A DNA stretch of 64,000 bases from Phyllobacterium sp. 21LDTY02-6 (GTDB lineage: Bacteria > Pseudomonadota > Alphaproteobacteria > Rhizobiales > Rhizobiaceae): the NCBI RefSeq assembly GCF_023554255.2, contig NZ_JAMJWD020000001.1, forward strand, positions 496,001 through 560,000. The letters are read 5' to 3'. This document shows positions 16,965-26,322 of the stretch, one piece after another (positions within the stretch are counted from its first letter, which is position 1; each line of letters opens with the position of its first letter). Below the pieces are notes generated by a model. The model was not told the origin of the DNA and did no database searches. It saw only the letters and a program-made list of their open reading frames with translations. Position numbers and translations under genes: made by a program.

Positions 16965-18767
16965 ATGACCGCAGATAGACAGGACAACAGCCAGCCATCG
17001 CAACGACGCGAAATGACCGGGGCCGAAATGGTGGTCCAGGCGCTGATCGACCAGGGCGTAACAGATATTTTCGGCTATCCCGGCGGTGCTGTGCTTCCGA
17101 TCTATGACGAACTCTTCCAGCAGGACAAGATCCAGCACGTGCTGGTGCGGCACGAACAGGGCGCCGGACACGCCGCCGAAGGCTATGCGCGCTCCACGGG
17201 CAAGGTCGGCGTCATGCTCGTCACCTCCGGTCCCGGCGCCACCAATGCGGTGACGCCATTGCAGGACGCATTGATGGATTCCATTCCGCTCGTCTGTATC
17301 AGCGGCCAGGTGCCGACGACGCTGATCGGCTCCGACGCCTTCCAGGAATGCGATACGATCGGGATCACCCGGCCCTGCACCAAGCACAATTGGCTCGTCA
17401 AGGACGTGAACGATCTCGCCCGCGTCCTGCATGAAGCGTTCCATATCGCCCGCACCGGGCGCCCGGGACCGGTCCTCGTCGATATTCCGAAAGATGTCCA
17501 GTTCGCGACCGGCACCTATACGCCGCCCGAGACCAGCCCGCGCACCAGCTACCGGCCGAAAATGCAGGGCGACCTCGAAGCGATCAAGCAGGCCGTGGCG
17601 CTGATGCTCTCGGCCAAGCGTCCGGTCATCTATTCCGGCGGCGGTGTCGTCAATTCCGGCAACGAGGCCAGCAAATTGCTGCGGGAACTCGTCCAGCTGA
17701 CCAATTTCCCGATCACCTCCACCTTGATGGGGCTCGGCGCCTATCCGGCTTCCGGCAAGAACTGGCTCGGCATGCTGGGAATGCACGGCACCTACGAGGC
17801 CAACATGACCATGCATGATTGCGACGTCATGGTGAATATCGGCGCCCGTTTCGATGACCGCATCACCGGGCGGCTGAGCGGCTTCTCGCCGAACTCGAAG
17901 AAGATCCACATCGATATCGACCCGTCCTCGATCAACAAGGCGGTTCGCGTCGATATCCCGGTCATCGGCGATGTCGCTCTCGTGCTGGAGGACATGATCC
18001 GCCTGCTGCGTGCCTCGTCGCAGAAACCGGACGAAAAGGCGATCGATGCCTGGTGGACGCAGATCGACAAATGGCGGGGCCGGCGTTCGCTGTCCTATAC
18101 GCGCAACAAGGACGTCATCATGCCGCAATATGCGCTTGAGCGGCTCTATGCGCTGACCAAGGACCGCGACACCTATATCACCACCGAAGTCGGGCAGCAC
18201 CAGATGTGGGCGGCGCAGTTCTACGGGTTCGAGAAGCCGAACCGCTGGATGACGTCGGGCGGCCTTGGAACGATGGGCTATGGCCTGCCTGCGGCGCTCG
18301 GCGTGCAGATCGCCCATCCGGAATCGCTGGTCATCGACATTGCCGGCGACGCTTCCGTCCAGATGACGATGCAGGAGATGAGCGCCGCCGTTCAGTATGA
18401 AGCGCCGATCAAGATCTTCATCCTGAACAATCAATATATGGGCATGGTGAGGCAGTGGCAGCAATTGCTGCACGGCAACCGCCTGTCGCACTCCTACACC
18501 GAGGCGCTGCCGGATTTCGTCAAGCTGGCGGAAGCCTATGGCGGGCACGGCATCCGTTGCGAAAAGCCGGACCAGCTCGACGACGCCATCCAGGAAATGA
18601 TCGACGTGAAGAAGCCGGTGCTCTTCGACTGCCGCGTTGCCAATCTCGCCAATTGCTTCCCGATGATCCCCTCGGGCAAGGCACATAACGAGATGTTGCT
18701 GCCGGACGAGGCGACCGATGAAGCGGTTGCCAATGCAATCGATGCCAAGGGCAGACAGCTCGTTTAA
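16965..18767 (+). CDS. ilvB: acetolactate synthase, large catalytic subunit
   Basis: A 600-residue ThDP-dependent enzyme that performs the first shared step of Ile, Val and Leu synthesis. The catalytic Glu64 is in RHEQGAGHAAEGYAR. The ThDP/Mg motif runs from GDAS (Asp462) to NN at 488-489, and the GLGTMGYGLPAALG segment lies between the substrate and cofactor domains. GGAAGAG precedes the ATG. The gene could equally be called ilvI. It is controlled by the attenuator directly upstream and paired with ilvH 11 bases downstream. Confidence 0.96.
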   Translation: MTADRQDNSQPSQRREMTGAEMVVQALIDQGVTDIFGYPGGAVLPIYDELFQQDKIQHVLVRHEQGAGHAAEGYARSTGKVGVMLVTSGPGATNAVTPLQDALMDSIPLVCISGQVPTTLIGSDAFQECDTIGITRPCTKHNWLVKDVNDLARVLHEAFHIARTGRPGPVLVDIPKDVQFATGTYTPPETSPRTSYRPKMQGDLEAIKQAVALMLSAKRPVIYSGGGVVNSGNEASKLLRELVQLTNFPITSTLMGLGAYPASGKNWLGMLGMHGTYEANMTMHDCDVMVNIGARFDDRITGRLSGFSPNSKKIHIDIDPSSINKAVRVDIPVIGDVALVLEDMIRLLRASSQKPDEKAIDAWWTQIDKWRGRRSLSYTRNKDVIMPQYALERLYALTKDRDTYITTEVGQHQMWAAQFYGFEKPNRWMTSGGLGTMGYGLPAALGVQIAHPESLVIDIAGDASVQMTMQEMSAAVQYEAPIKIFILNNQYMGMVRQWQQLLHGNRLSHSYTEALPDFVKLAEAYGGHGIRCEKPDQLDDAIQEMIDVKKPVLFDCRVANLANCFPMIPSGKAHNEMLLPDEATDEAVANAIDAKGRQLV

Positions 18768-18778
18768 GCCGGAGAGAA

Positions 18779-19354
18779 ATGATGAACGCACAGAACCTAG
18801 CCTCCGGCTCCGCCTATTTCATTGCCAAGGAAACGGAACTACCCGTCACCACCGTCCTGTCGGTGCTGGTGGACAATGAACCCGGCGTGCTCGCACGCGT
18901 GATCGGCCTCTTTTCCGGGCGAGGCTACAATATCGAGAGCCTGACGGTTTCGGAGACGGAGCACGAGCAGCATCTGTCGCGGATCACGATCGTGACGCGC
19001 GGCACGCCGCATATACTCGACCAGATCCGCCACCAGCTGGAACGCATCGTTCCGGTCCACCGCGTGGTGGACCTGTCGATGCGGGCGGACGAACTCGGGC
19101 ATGAACGGCCGATCCAGCGCGAGCTGGCGCTGGTCAAGGTCGCGGGGCGGGGAGAGCACCGCAACGAAGCCTTGCGGCTGGCCGACGCGTTCCATGCCAA
19201 GGTCGCCGACGCGACGACGGAGCACTTCATCTTCGAGATTACCGGCAAGAGCTCCAAGATCGACCAGTTCATCGCGATCATGAAACCGCTGGGACTGGTG
19301 GAAATCTGCCGGACCGGCGTCGCGGCGATGAATCGCGGCCCTGTCGGCATGTAA
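18779..19354 (+). CDS. ilvH: acetolactate synthase, small regulatory subunit
   Basis: A 191-residue regulatory subunit that activates the large subunit and mediates valine feedback. The N-terminal ACT domain is clear (TTVLSVLVDNEPGVLARVIGLFSGRGYNIESLTVSETE), followed by the C-terminal domain ending near PLGLVEICRTGVAAMNRG. GGAGAGAA precedes two consecutive ATG codons (18779 and 18782); either may be used. Confidence 0.95.
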   Translation: MMNAQNLASGSAYFIAKETELPVTTVLSVLVDNEPGVLARVIGLFSGRGYNIESLTVSETEHEQHLSRITIVTRGTPHILDQIRHQLERIVPVHRVVDLSMRADELGHERPIQRELALVKVAGRGEHRNEALRLADAFHAKVADATTEHFIFEITGKSSKIDQFIAIMKPLGLVEICRTGVAAMNRGPVGM

Positions 19355-19359
19355 AGACA

Positions 19360-19400
19360 GATGCAATCTTGTCAGGGATTTCGATTGCATCCCTGACAAG
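19360..19400 (+). terminator. overlapping alternative hairpins after ilvH
   Basis: Two mutually exclusive inverted repeats follow ilvH by 5 bases. One pairs GATGCAATC (19360-19368) with GATTGCATC (19383-19391). The other pairs CTTGTCAGGGAT (19368-19379) with ATCCCTGACAAG (19389-19400), a perfect 12-bp stem with a 9-base loop. No T run follows, so it is either a Rho-assisted or processed 3' end or a switch. Confidence 0.5.
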
Positions 19401-19472
19401 TCGCCTGTTGAACGGCCATGGCGCCGGTTCCAGGCTATTGTCCAACCCTGAGCGTTACCAACGCGGTTCAAG

Positions 19473-20066
19473 ATGTCTCTCGATATATTCATCACCCTGG
19501 TCGTCTACGCCTTCGTGGCGTCGATAACGCCGGGTCCCAACAATTTCATGCTGCTCACATCCGGCGCCAATTTCGGCTTCCGCAGAACGATCCCGCATAT
19601 GCTCGGCATCGGCTCGGGCTTCTGCTTCCTCCTGCTCGGGGTCGGCTTCGGCCTTGGAGCCCTGCTGGAAACGGTGCCGCTGCTCTATACGGTGCTGAAA
19701 TTCGCCGGCGGCGCCTATCTCGTCTATCTCGCCTGGCGGATTGCGACGTCCAGGTCTATGGACAATGTCGACGGGCGTTCGCAGCCGATCTCCTTCCTCG
19801 AGGCGGCGGCGTTCCAGTGGGTCAATCCCAAGGCATGGGTGATGGCGGTGACGGCGATGGCGACCTATACGTCGCCGCAATCCTATATCGCCACGGTTCT
19901 CATCGTCTGCCTCGTCTTCACGATCGTCAATGTGCCTTCCGTATCGAGCTGGGCAGCCTTCGGGCAGGTCATGCGCGGCTGGTTGGCCGATCCGGTCCGC
20001 CTCAGATGGTTCAACATCACCATGGGCGTTGCCCTCGTCGCCAGTCTCTGGCCGATGCTGAGGTAA
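19473..20066 (+). CDS. LysE/RhtB-family amino-acid exporter
   Basis: A 197-residue membrane protein with about six hydrophobic segments. The opening ITLVVYAFVASITPGPNNFMLLTSGANFGFRRTIPHMLGI is the LysE/RhtB signature, and FQWVNPKAWVMAV is the conserved middle element. These exporters release amino acids or homoserine-like compounds. It follows ilvIH on the same strand and might export a branched-chain product or intermediate, but the hairpin between them and the lack of close spacing make co-transcription uncertain. Confidence 0.88.
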   Translation: MSLDIFITLVVYAFVASITPGPNNFMLLTSGANFGFRRTIPHMLGIGSGFCFLLLGVGFGLGALLETVPLLYTVLKFAGGAYLVYLAWRIATSRSMDNVDGRSQPISFLEAAAFQWVNPKAWVMAVTAMATYTSPQSYIATVLIVCLVFTIVNVPSVSSWAAFGQVMRGWLADPVRLRWFNITMGVALVASLWPMLR

Positions 20067-20104
20067 GGCTTGCGACTTTGCCGAGAGCCTCATAGGATTT
20101 GGCC

Positions 20105-20722
20105 ATGGCCCATCATCATGATCATGACCACGACAACGAACTCGACCCGATGACGGCGCGCGTACGCGCGCTGGAGACGATCCTGACGGAGAAGGGGCTC
20201 GTCGATCCCGCCGCCATCGATGCTATTGTCGATACCTACGAACACAAGGTCGGCCCGCGCAATGGTGCCCGCGTGGTCGCCAGGGCCTGGAGCGACCGGC
20301 AATATGCCGACTGGCTGAAGCAGGATGCGACGGCTGCGATCGCTTCCCTCGGCTTCACCGGACGGCAGGGCGAGCATATGCAGGCGGTGTTCAACACGCC
20401 CGAGACGCATAATCTCGTCGTCTGCACCCTGTGCTCCTGCTATCCGTGGTCGGTGCTGGGCCTGCCGCCCGTCTGGTACAAGTCGCCGCCCTATCGCTCG
20501 CGGGCGGTGATCGATCCGCGCGGCGTGCTGGCGGAGTTCAATGTCGTGCTGCCGCAATCCACCCGTATCCGCGTCTGGGATTCGACAGCGGAACTGCGCT
20601 ATCTCGTCATTCCGATGCGTCCCGCCAATACGGAGGGATTGAGCGAGGAGGCGCTGGCCGATCTCGTCACGCGTGATTCCATGATCGGGGCGGGGCTGGC
20701 GCTGGCTCCGGGCGCAGCATGA
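20105..20722 (+). CDS. nthA: nitrile hydratase alpha subunit, cobalt type
   Basis: A 205-residue subunit carrying the metal site that hydrates nitriles to amides. The metal-binding claw is Cys107-Thr-Leu-Cys110-Ser-Cys112; Thr in this position marks the cobalt type, whereas iron enzymes have Ser. Next comes [23 protein letters not shown], a family signature. The protein opens with [10 protein letters not shown], a His/Asp-rich tip that could bind metal. ATG 20105 has AGGA upstream; a TTG two codons earlier is less likely. nthB overlaps by 4 bases. Confidence 0.95.
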   Translation: MAHHHDHDHDNELDPMTARVRALETILTEKGLVDPAAIDAIVDTYEHKVGPRNGARVVARAWSDRQYADWLKQDATAAIASLGFTGRQGEHMQAVFNTPETHNLVVCTLCSCYPWSVLGLPPVWYKSPPYRSRAVIDPRGVLAEFNVVLPQSTRIRVWDSTAELRYLVIPMRPANTEGLSEEALADLVTRDSMIGAGLALAPGAA

Positions 20723-21378
20723 ACGGAGCACAGGACCTTGGCGGTGAAATGGGCTTCGGGCCCGTGGCGCCGGAGAAGGACGAGCCGCTGTTCCATGCGG
20801 AATGGGAGAAGCGCGCGCTCGGGCTGACACTGGCTGCCGGGGCCATGGGGCACTGGAATATCGATGAAAGCCGCCACGCGCGCGAAAGCCTGCATCCGGG
20901 GGACTATTACGCCTCCAGCTATTATGAAATCTGGATCAAGGCGCTGGAGATCCTGCTGAAACGCCATGGTTTCGTCTCCGATGAAGAATTGCGGTCCGGA
21001 CGGGCGCTCTCCGCCGGTGCGCAGGCAAAGTCGAAGCTCCTTGCCGAAAATGTCCCGGCGGCTCTTGCCCGGGGCGGGCCGTGCGACCGGCCTGTCGATG
21101 GCCAGCCCCGTTTCAAGCCGGGCGACAGGGTTCGCACCATCAATTTCAATCCGCCTACCCACACACGCCTGCCGCGCTATGCGAGCGGCAGGGAAGGCGT
21201 GATCGAATCCGTGCATGCCGGCTATGTCTATCCGGACAGCAATGCCCATGGCCATGGCGAGAACCCGCAATTCGTCTACACGGTGGCGTTCGCAGGAAGC
21301 GAGCTATGGGGACGCTCGGCGGATGCGAGTTCCGTGGTCAGCATCGACGCGTGGGAGAGCTATCTTGAGCCTGCCTGA
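20719..21378 (+). CDS. nthB: nitrile hydratase beta subunit
   Basis: A 219-residue partner subunit. The N-terminal helical domain has [38 protein letters not shown], and the C-terminal SH3-like barrel starts near [32 protein letters not shown] and ends with [21 protein letters not shown], all standard for the family. The ATGA overlap with nthA indicates coupled translation, which suits a 1:1 heterodimer. The accessory gene begins inside its last codons. Confidence 0.94.
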   Translation: MNGAQDLGGEMGFGPVAPEKDEPLFHAEWEKRALGLTLAAGAMGHWNIDESRHARESLHPGDYYASSYYEIWIKALEILLKRHGFVSDEELRSGRALSAGAQAKSKLLAENVPAALARGGPCDRPVDGQPRFKPGDRVRTINFNPPTHTRLPRYASGREGVIESVHAGYVYPDSNAHGHGENPQFVYTVAFAGSELWGRSADASSVVSIDAWESYLEPA

Positions 21379-21718
21379 TTTCGATCCCCGGGGACAAGGG
21401 GCGATCGACCCGCCCACGTTCCAGGAGCCGTGGCAGGCGCAGGCCTTCGCCATGGTCGTCGCGCTGCACGAGCGGGGACTGTTCAGCTGGGCCGATTGGG
21501 CCGAGGCGCTGTCGACGCGGCTGGCCCAGCCGGATTTCCGCCATGATGCCGGCAATTATTACGAATGCTGGCTGGACGCGCTGGAAACCCTGATGACGCG
21601 GAAGGGGATTGCGGACCCGGACCATATCGGGACATTGGCGGCGGCGTGGCAGCGCGCGGCGAAGGCAACGCCGCACGGAAAGCCGATCTTGCTCGAAAAC
21701 GACCCTGACAGGAATTGA
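21365..21718 (+). CDS. nitrile hydratase accessory (activator) protein
   Basis: A 117-residue protein that reads like the N-terminal half of the beta subunit: FQEPWQAQAFAMVVALHERGLFSW and YYECWLDALETLMTRKGI align by eye with the beta-subunit [19 protein letters not shown] and [18 protein letters not shown]. This is the pattern of the metallochaperone/activator family (p14K/NhlE-like), which helps deliver cobalt to the alpha subunit. No ATG is available; I use TTG 21365 because GGAGAG lies 6 bases upstream. It overlaps nthB by 14 bases. Confidence 0.82.
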   Translation: MSLPDFDPRGQGAIDPPTFQEPWQAQAFAMVVALHERGLFSWADWAEALSTRLAQPDFRHDAGNYYECWLDALETLMTRKGIADPDHIGTLAAAWQRAAKATPHGKPILLENDPDRN

Positions 21719-21719
21719 T

Positions 21720-22157
21720 ATGAGGCTTATCTCGATGGAACGGATCGGTGCAATCCTGGTCCTGTCGCTGACCCTGCTGGCGGCGCCGACGCAGGCAGAG
21801 GAGACCTGGCCGACGCCGCCCCTGGAAGAATTGCGCAAGCTGCTCACCGGCGCGACGCTGACTGGCGAAATCAAGGCGCAGCCGCCCTATAATTTCAGCG
21901 AGTACCTGGCCGAGGACGGCACGTCGCGCGGCAGGATGATCGAATGCTGCAAGCCCGATCAACTCCTGACCAAGGGCATTTCCTATTCGGGCGAATGGGC
22001 GCTGTCGGAGGAAGGGCTCTGCCTGACCTATGAGGGCGAGGAAAAGAAGATCTGCTGGACGCTGCAGGTCAAGGACGATCGCTTCCGCATGGTCGACAAG
22101 CATTTCGGCCCGATCGGCGAGGGCACCATCCGCGCCGGAAATCCCGATAATCTCTAG
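21720..22157 (+). CDS. small exported protein of unknown function
   Basis: A 145-residue protein with a signal peptide (hydrophobic AILVLSLTLLAAPTQA, probable cleavage before EETWP). The mature part is about 115 residues with a CC pair (IECCKPDQ) and two further Cys, a WALSEEGLCLTYEGEEKKICW segment typical of small periplasmic beta-barrel or lipocalin-like domains. It starts one base after the nitrile hydratase accessory gene, so it is part of the same transcript. Whether it serves nitrile metabolism is unknown. Confidence 0.7.
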   Translation: MRLISMERIGAILVLSLTLLAAPTQAEETWPTPPLEELRKLLTGATLTGEIKAQPPYNFSEYLAEDGTSRGRMIECCKPDQLLTKGISYSGEWALSEEGLCLTYEGEEKKICWTLQVKDDRFRMVDKHFGPIGEGTIRAGNPDNL

Positions 22158-22218
22158 GAAATGAGCGCCGGCGCGCATTCTTCTTGCCCTTTGGGCACGA
22201 ATCCTGTCAGTCAGACCC

Positions 22219-23346
22219 ATGCAATTATCACCTCAACAGGATGAGGCGCTCAAAGCCGTCTCCAAATGGCTGAAAGATGGCCGGAGCCCGATCTTCCGGC
22301 TGTTTGGCTATGCGGGAACGGGGAAAACAACCCTGGCGCGCTATTTCGCCGAGCACATCGACGGCGACGTGCAATTTGCCGCCTTCACCGGCAAGGCGGC
22401 GCAGGTTCTGCGCTCCAAGGGCGCCAGAAACGCCCGAACCCTGCATTCGCTGATCTATCGGCCGCGCGGCGAGGAAGCCGTGGAGGATGAAACCACGGGC
22501 AAGACCAGCATCGCGCCGACATTCTCGCTCAATCGCCAAAGCCCCGTGGCAAAGGCAAAGCTGATCGTCGTCGATGAATGTTCGATGGTCGATGAACAGC
22601 TTGGCCGCGACCTGATGACTTTCGGCACGCCGATCCTCGTGCTCGGCGATCCCGGTCAGTTGCCGCCCATCTCCGGCGGCGGGTTCTTCACCGAGCATGA
22701 TCCGGATTTCCTCCTGAGCGAGATACATCGGCAGGCGAGGGACAATCCGATCCTGCGCCTCGCTCTCGATGCGCGCGAGGGCCGCGACTTCGGATATGGG
22801 GATTTCGGCAAGGCCAAGGTCATTTCGAAGGCGGAGGTGACGCAGGAACTGGTGCTGGGCGCCGATCAGGTCCTCGTCGGCACCAACCGCACGCGCCGAC
22901 GCTACAATCAACGTTTGCGGGAACTCAAGGGCTTCAGCGCATCGTTTCCGCAGGCCGGCGACAAGCTGGTCTGCCTGCGCAACGACCCGGCGAAGGGACT
23001 TTTGAACGGGTCGCTGTGGAAGGTCATGACGTCGTCGCGCGAGACCGTAAAGCCGGGAATAAACCTGCTCGTCTCGCCCGAAGACGAGGAGCCGGGCAGG
23101 GGCGTGGCAAAGATAAAGCTGCTCAAGGCACAGTTCGACGATCCGGATACCGAGATTCCATGGCAGACCAAGAAGCGCTATGATGATTTCGATTATGGCT
23201 ATGCACTGACGACCCATAAGGCGCAGGGTTCGCAATGGAACGAAGTCGTGCTTTTCGACGAGAGCTATGCGTTCCGCGACACACGCGAGCGCTGGCTCTA
23301 TACGGCGATCACCCGGGCGGCCGAGCGGCTGACCGTGGTGCGCTAG
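22219..23346 (+). CDS. ATP-dependent RecD-like DNA helicase
   Basis: A 375-residue superfamily 1 helicase. Walker A GYAGTGKTT is at residues 30-38, and the Walker B region LIVVDECSMVDEQL near 113-125. GDPGQLPPISGGGFF is motif III, and the C-terminal UvrD_C_2 domain has YALTTHKAQGSQWNEVVLFDE and WLYTAITRAAERLTVVR (motifs V-VI). It is about half the length of RecD2, being only the motor. Likely a DNA repair or phage-related housekeeping helicase; exact role unknown. Confidence 0.88.
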   Translation: MQLSPQQDEALKAVSKWLKDGRSPIFRLFGYAGTGKTTLARYFAEHIDGDVQFAAFTGKAAQVLRSKGARNARTLHSLIYRPRGEEAVEDETTGKTSIAPTFSLNRQSPVAKAKLIVVDECSMVDEQLGRDLMTFGTPILVLGDPGQLPPISGGGFFTEHDPDFLLSEIHRQARDNPILRLALDAREGRDFGYGDFGKAKVISKAEVTQELVLGADQVLVGTNRTRRRYNQRLRELKGFSASFPQAGDKLVCLRNDPAKGLLNGSLWKVMTSSRETVKPGINLLVSPEDEEPGRGVAKIKLLKAQFDDPDTEIPWQTKKRYDDFDYGYALTTHKAQGSQWNEVVLFDESYAFRDTRERWLYTAITRAAERLTVVR

Positions 23347-23450
23347 GTGCCGGTGCGGCGCCGGAATTGACAGGGTGACGATATAGCTGTTTCCAATGCG
23401 GCTTCGCACTGTATTAACTGACGCCATCCTATTCGCGCGGGTTCTTTTCG

Positions 23451-24191
23451 ATGACAGCTTCTCTTTCAGTCAATCTCAACGCCATCGCCATGCTGCGCAA
23501 CCGCCGCGACCTGCCATGGCCAAGCGTCACCGGCCTCGGGCGCATCGCGCTGGCCGCCGGCGCTTCCGGCCTCACGGTTCACCCCCGGCCGGACGAGCGG
23601 CATATCCGCTTCTCCGACCTGCCGGAAATACGGGCGCTGATCGATGATGAATTTCCGGCGGCGGAATTCAATATAGAAGGCTATCCGACCCCGGAATTCC
23701 TCGATCTCGTCGCGAGGAACGAGCCCGAGCAGGTGACGCTGGTTCCCGACGACCCGGCGCAAGCGACCTCGGACCATGGCTGGGATCTGGAGCGGCAGGC
23801 GCAGTTTCTGCAGCCCATCATCCAGGAATTGAAGCGCGACGGCCGCCGCGTGTCCCTGTTCATCGATGCCGATCCCGCCCTGCCGGCGCTCGCGGCGGAA
23901 CTCGGCGCACAGCGCGTCGAACTCTATACCGGCCCCTATGGCGGTGCCGTGGAAGACAGGCAGCGCGAGGCGAGCGAACTGGAGAAGCTCGGCGCGACGG
24001 CACTGGCGGCGGAAAAATCCGGCGTGGAGGTGAATGCCGGCCATGACCTGACGGTCGGAAACCTGCCGCCGCTGGTCAAAAAGGTGCCGAATCTCGTGGA
24101 AGTGTCTATTGGACACGGCCTCACAGCCGATGCGCTGGTCCATGGAATGGCGCGATCTGTGGAAAGATTTCTTGCCGCTTTGCGCGGCTAG
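23451..24191 (+). CDS. pdxJ: pyridoxine 5'-phosphate synthase
   Basis: A 246-residue TIM-barrel enzyme that condenses 3-amino-1-hydroxyacetone phosphate with deoxyxylulose phosphate to pyridoxine 5'-phosphate, in the cytosol. Diagnostic segments are [67 protein letters not shown] and [36 protein letters not shown]. It is complete and stands alone. Confidence 0.96.
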   Translation: MTASLSVNLNAIAMLRNRRDLPWPSVTGLGRIALAAGASGLTVHPRPDERHIRFSDLPEIRALIDDEFPAAEFNIEGYPTPEFLDLVARNEPEQVTLVPDDPAQATSDHGWDLERQAQFLQPIIQELKRDGRRVSLFIDADPALPALAAELGAQRVELYTGPYGGAVEDRQREASELEKLGATALAAEKSGVEVNAGHDLTVGNLPPLVKKVPNLVEVSIGHGLTADALVHGMARSVERFLAALRG

Positions 24192-24332
24192 TGCTTTGAA
24201 ACGGCTGCATTTACAATTTTCCCATGCATTTTTGCATAGCAGTTGTTAACAGCTATGTTAAAATGATGATTGATATTGCGATGCAACACGACTAACTCGT
24301 CCGCCCACGCCGTCAGAGCGAGGGAAAGCCAT

Positions 24333-26258
24333 ATGAGTGACCAACTGTCGGACGACGATAGCTGCGAAAACGGCAATGTCGTTCATGAGTCGGACCCGCA
24401 CCACAAGGAAGCTTTTCCGGTCCTGGTGCTCGGCGCTCTCGGCGTCGTCTATGGCGACATCGGTACCAGCCCCATCTACGCCTTTCGCGAGGCGCTCCAC
24501 GCCGCATCGCTGGACGGAAGCCTGAGCCGCACGGACGTGCTCGGCGTCGTATCGATGATCTTCTGGGCGCTGGCGCTCATCGTCACCGTCAAATACGTGC
24601 TTTTCGTGCTGCGCGCCGACAATGACGGCGAAGGCGGCATTCTTTCCCTGATGGCATTGGCGCGGGCGAGCTTCAAGTCTCGCCCGCAGCTCATTCTGGG
24701 CCTCGGGATCATCGGCGCTTCCCTGTTCTATGGCGATGCGGTCATCACGCCGGCAATTTCCGTGCTCTCGGCCGTGGAGGGACTGGAAATCGTCACGCCG
24801 GACCTTGAACCGTTCATCGTCCCCATCACCCTCGTCATCCTTATCACGCTGTTCTCCATACAGCGTTTCGGCACTGCGAGGGTCGCCATCATTTTCGGTC
24901 CGATAACGCTGTTGTGGTTCCTGGCGATCGGCGCTTTCGGCCTGTGGCATCTGGCGGACGACCTCACGGTGTTCGCGGCGGTCAATCCGGTCTATGCCTT
25001 CGAATATATCATGAACAATCCCGCCACGGCCTTTCCGACCATCGGCACGGTGTTTCTCGCGGTGACCGGCGCCGAGGCGCTCTATGCCGACCTCGGGCAT
25101 TTCGGCCGCAAGCCCATTGCGACGGCGTGGATGTGGATCGTGTTCCCCTGCCTGCTGCTCAATTATTTCGGCCAGGGCGCCTTCATTCTCGCCCATGCGT
25201 CTTCCGCCAAGAACCCGTTTTTCGAGATGTTCCCGGGCTGGGCGCTGCTGCCGATGGTCGGTCTTGCGACCATGGCGACCGTCATCGCCAGCCAGGCGGT
25301 CATTTCCGGCGCCTATTCGCTGTCGCGCCAGGCCGTCCAGCTCAATCTTCTGCCGCGCCTGAACATCGAGCATACGTCGGAGAAGCAGTCCGGCCAGGTC
25401 TACCTGCCGAAAGTGAACGTGCTGCTCGGCATCGTCGTCATCCTGCTCGTGCTCGGTTTCGAACGCTCGACCAATCTCGCCTCGGCCTATGGCATTGCCG
25501 TCACCGGCAATATGCTGGTCACGACGATCCTGCTGTTCATCGTCATGACGCGGATCTGGAACTGGAGATTGTGGATCGCCATTGCGCTGACCACCGGCTT
25601 CCTGATCATCGACCTCACCTTCGTCAGCGCCAATCTCATCAAGGTCGTCGATGGCGGCTGGGCGTCGCTGGTGGTGGCCGTGCTCGTCGTCCTCGTCATG
25701 TTCACCTGGGTGCGCGGCAGCCGCCAGCTGTTCGAGAAGACGCGCAAGGGCGAGGTTCCGCTCGATATCATATCGCGGAAGATGGCGGAGAATCCGCCCG
25801 CGCTCGTTCCGGGCACCGCGGTTTTCCTCACCGGCGATCCGAAGAGCACGCCGACGGCGCTCATGCACAGCCTCAAGCACTACAAGGTGCTGCACCAGAG
25901 CAATGTCATCCTGACGGTGGTCACGGCTTCGACGCCGCTGGTGCGCAAGAGCGAGCGGGTGCGCATCGAGCCCATCAACGATCTCTTCATGCGCGTCACG
26001 CTGACTTTCGGCTATATGGAGCGTCCCAATATTCCGCGCACGCTTGCCATCTGCCGCAAGCAGGGCTGGAAGTTCGACATCATGACGACCTCGTTCTTCC
26101 TTTCGCGCCGTTCTCTCAAGGCCTCGGCCCGCTCGGAGATGCCGCGCTGGCAGGATCGGCTGTTCATCGCCCTGGCTCGAAGCGCCAGCGACGCGACCGA
26201 ATATTTCCAGATACCCACCGGCCGCGTGGTCGAGATCGGTACGCAGGTCAATATCTAG
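24333..26258 (+). CDS. kup: Kup-family potassium uptake transporter
   Basis: A 641-residue inner-membrane protein with about 12 membrane segments and a cytoplasmic C-terminal third. The opening VLGALGVVYGDIGTSPIYAF is the Kup/HAK signature, and GASLFYGDAVITPAISVLSAVEGL and DLGHFGRKPI are further conserved parts. It imports potassium with protons. I start at MSDQLSDDD, preceded by GAGGGAA; the frame is open back to 24270. The 140-bp upstream gap contains a candidate promoter TTGCAT-N16-TATGTT (24232-24259) and a CATAGC/GCTATG inverted repeat overlapping it. Confidence 0.94.
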   Translation: MSDQLSDDDSCENGNVVHESDPHHKEAFPVLVLGALGVVYGDIGTSPIYAFREALHAASLDGSLSRTDVLGVVSMIFWALALIVTVKYVLFVLRADNDGEGGILSLMALARASFKSRPQLILGLGIIGASLFYGDAVITPAISVLSAVEGLEIVTPDLEPFIVPITLVILITLFSIQRFGTARVAIIFGPITLLWFLAIGAFGLWHLADDLTVFAAVNPVYAFEYIMNNPATAFPTIGTVFLAVTGAEALYADLGHFGRKPIATAWMWIVFPCLLLNYFGQGAFILAHASSAKNPFFEMFPGWALLPMVGLATMATVIASQAVISGAYSLSRQAVQLNLLPRLNIEHTSEKQSGQVYLPKVNVLLGIVVILLVLGFERSTNLASAYGIAVTGNMLVTTILLFIVMTRIWNWRLWIAIALTTGFLIIDLTFVSANLIKVVDGGWASLVVAVLVVLVMFTWVRGSRQLFEKTRKGEVPLDIISRKMAENPPALVPGTAVFLTGDPKSTPTALMHSLKHYKVLHQSNVILTVVTASTPLVRKSERVRIEPINDLFMRVTLTFGYMERPNIPRTLAICRKQGWKFDIMTTSFFLSRRSLKASARSEMPRWQDRLFIALARSASDATEYFQIPTGRVVEIGTQVNI

Positions 26259-26322
26259 AGCATTCGACGCGGATCATGGCATGCCTCGGTCCAGGGAAGC
26301 CTGCAGTGCAAGGTGAGGATCG

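Noticed and set aside
16908-18791. 627-codon minus-strand frame opposite ilvB
   Set aside because: Antisense shadow of the acetolactate synthase gene, which has all catalytic motifs.
24258-25895. 545-codon minus-strand frame opposite kup
   Set aside because: Shadow frame, Arg/Asp/Gln-rich, while kup has the full family sequence.
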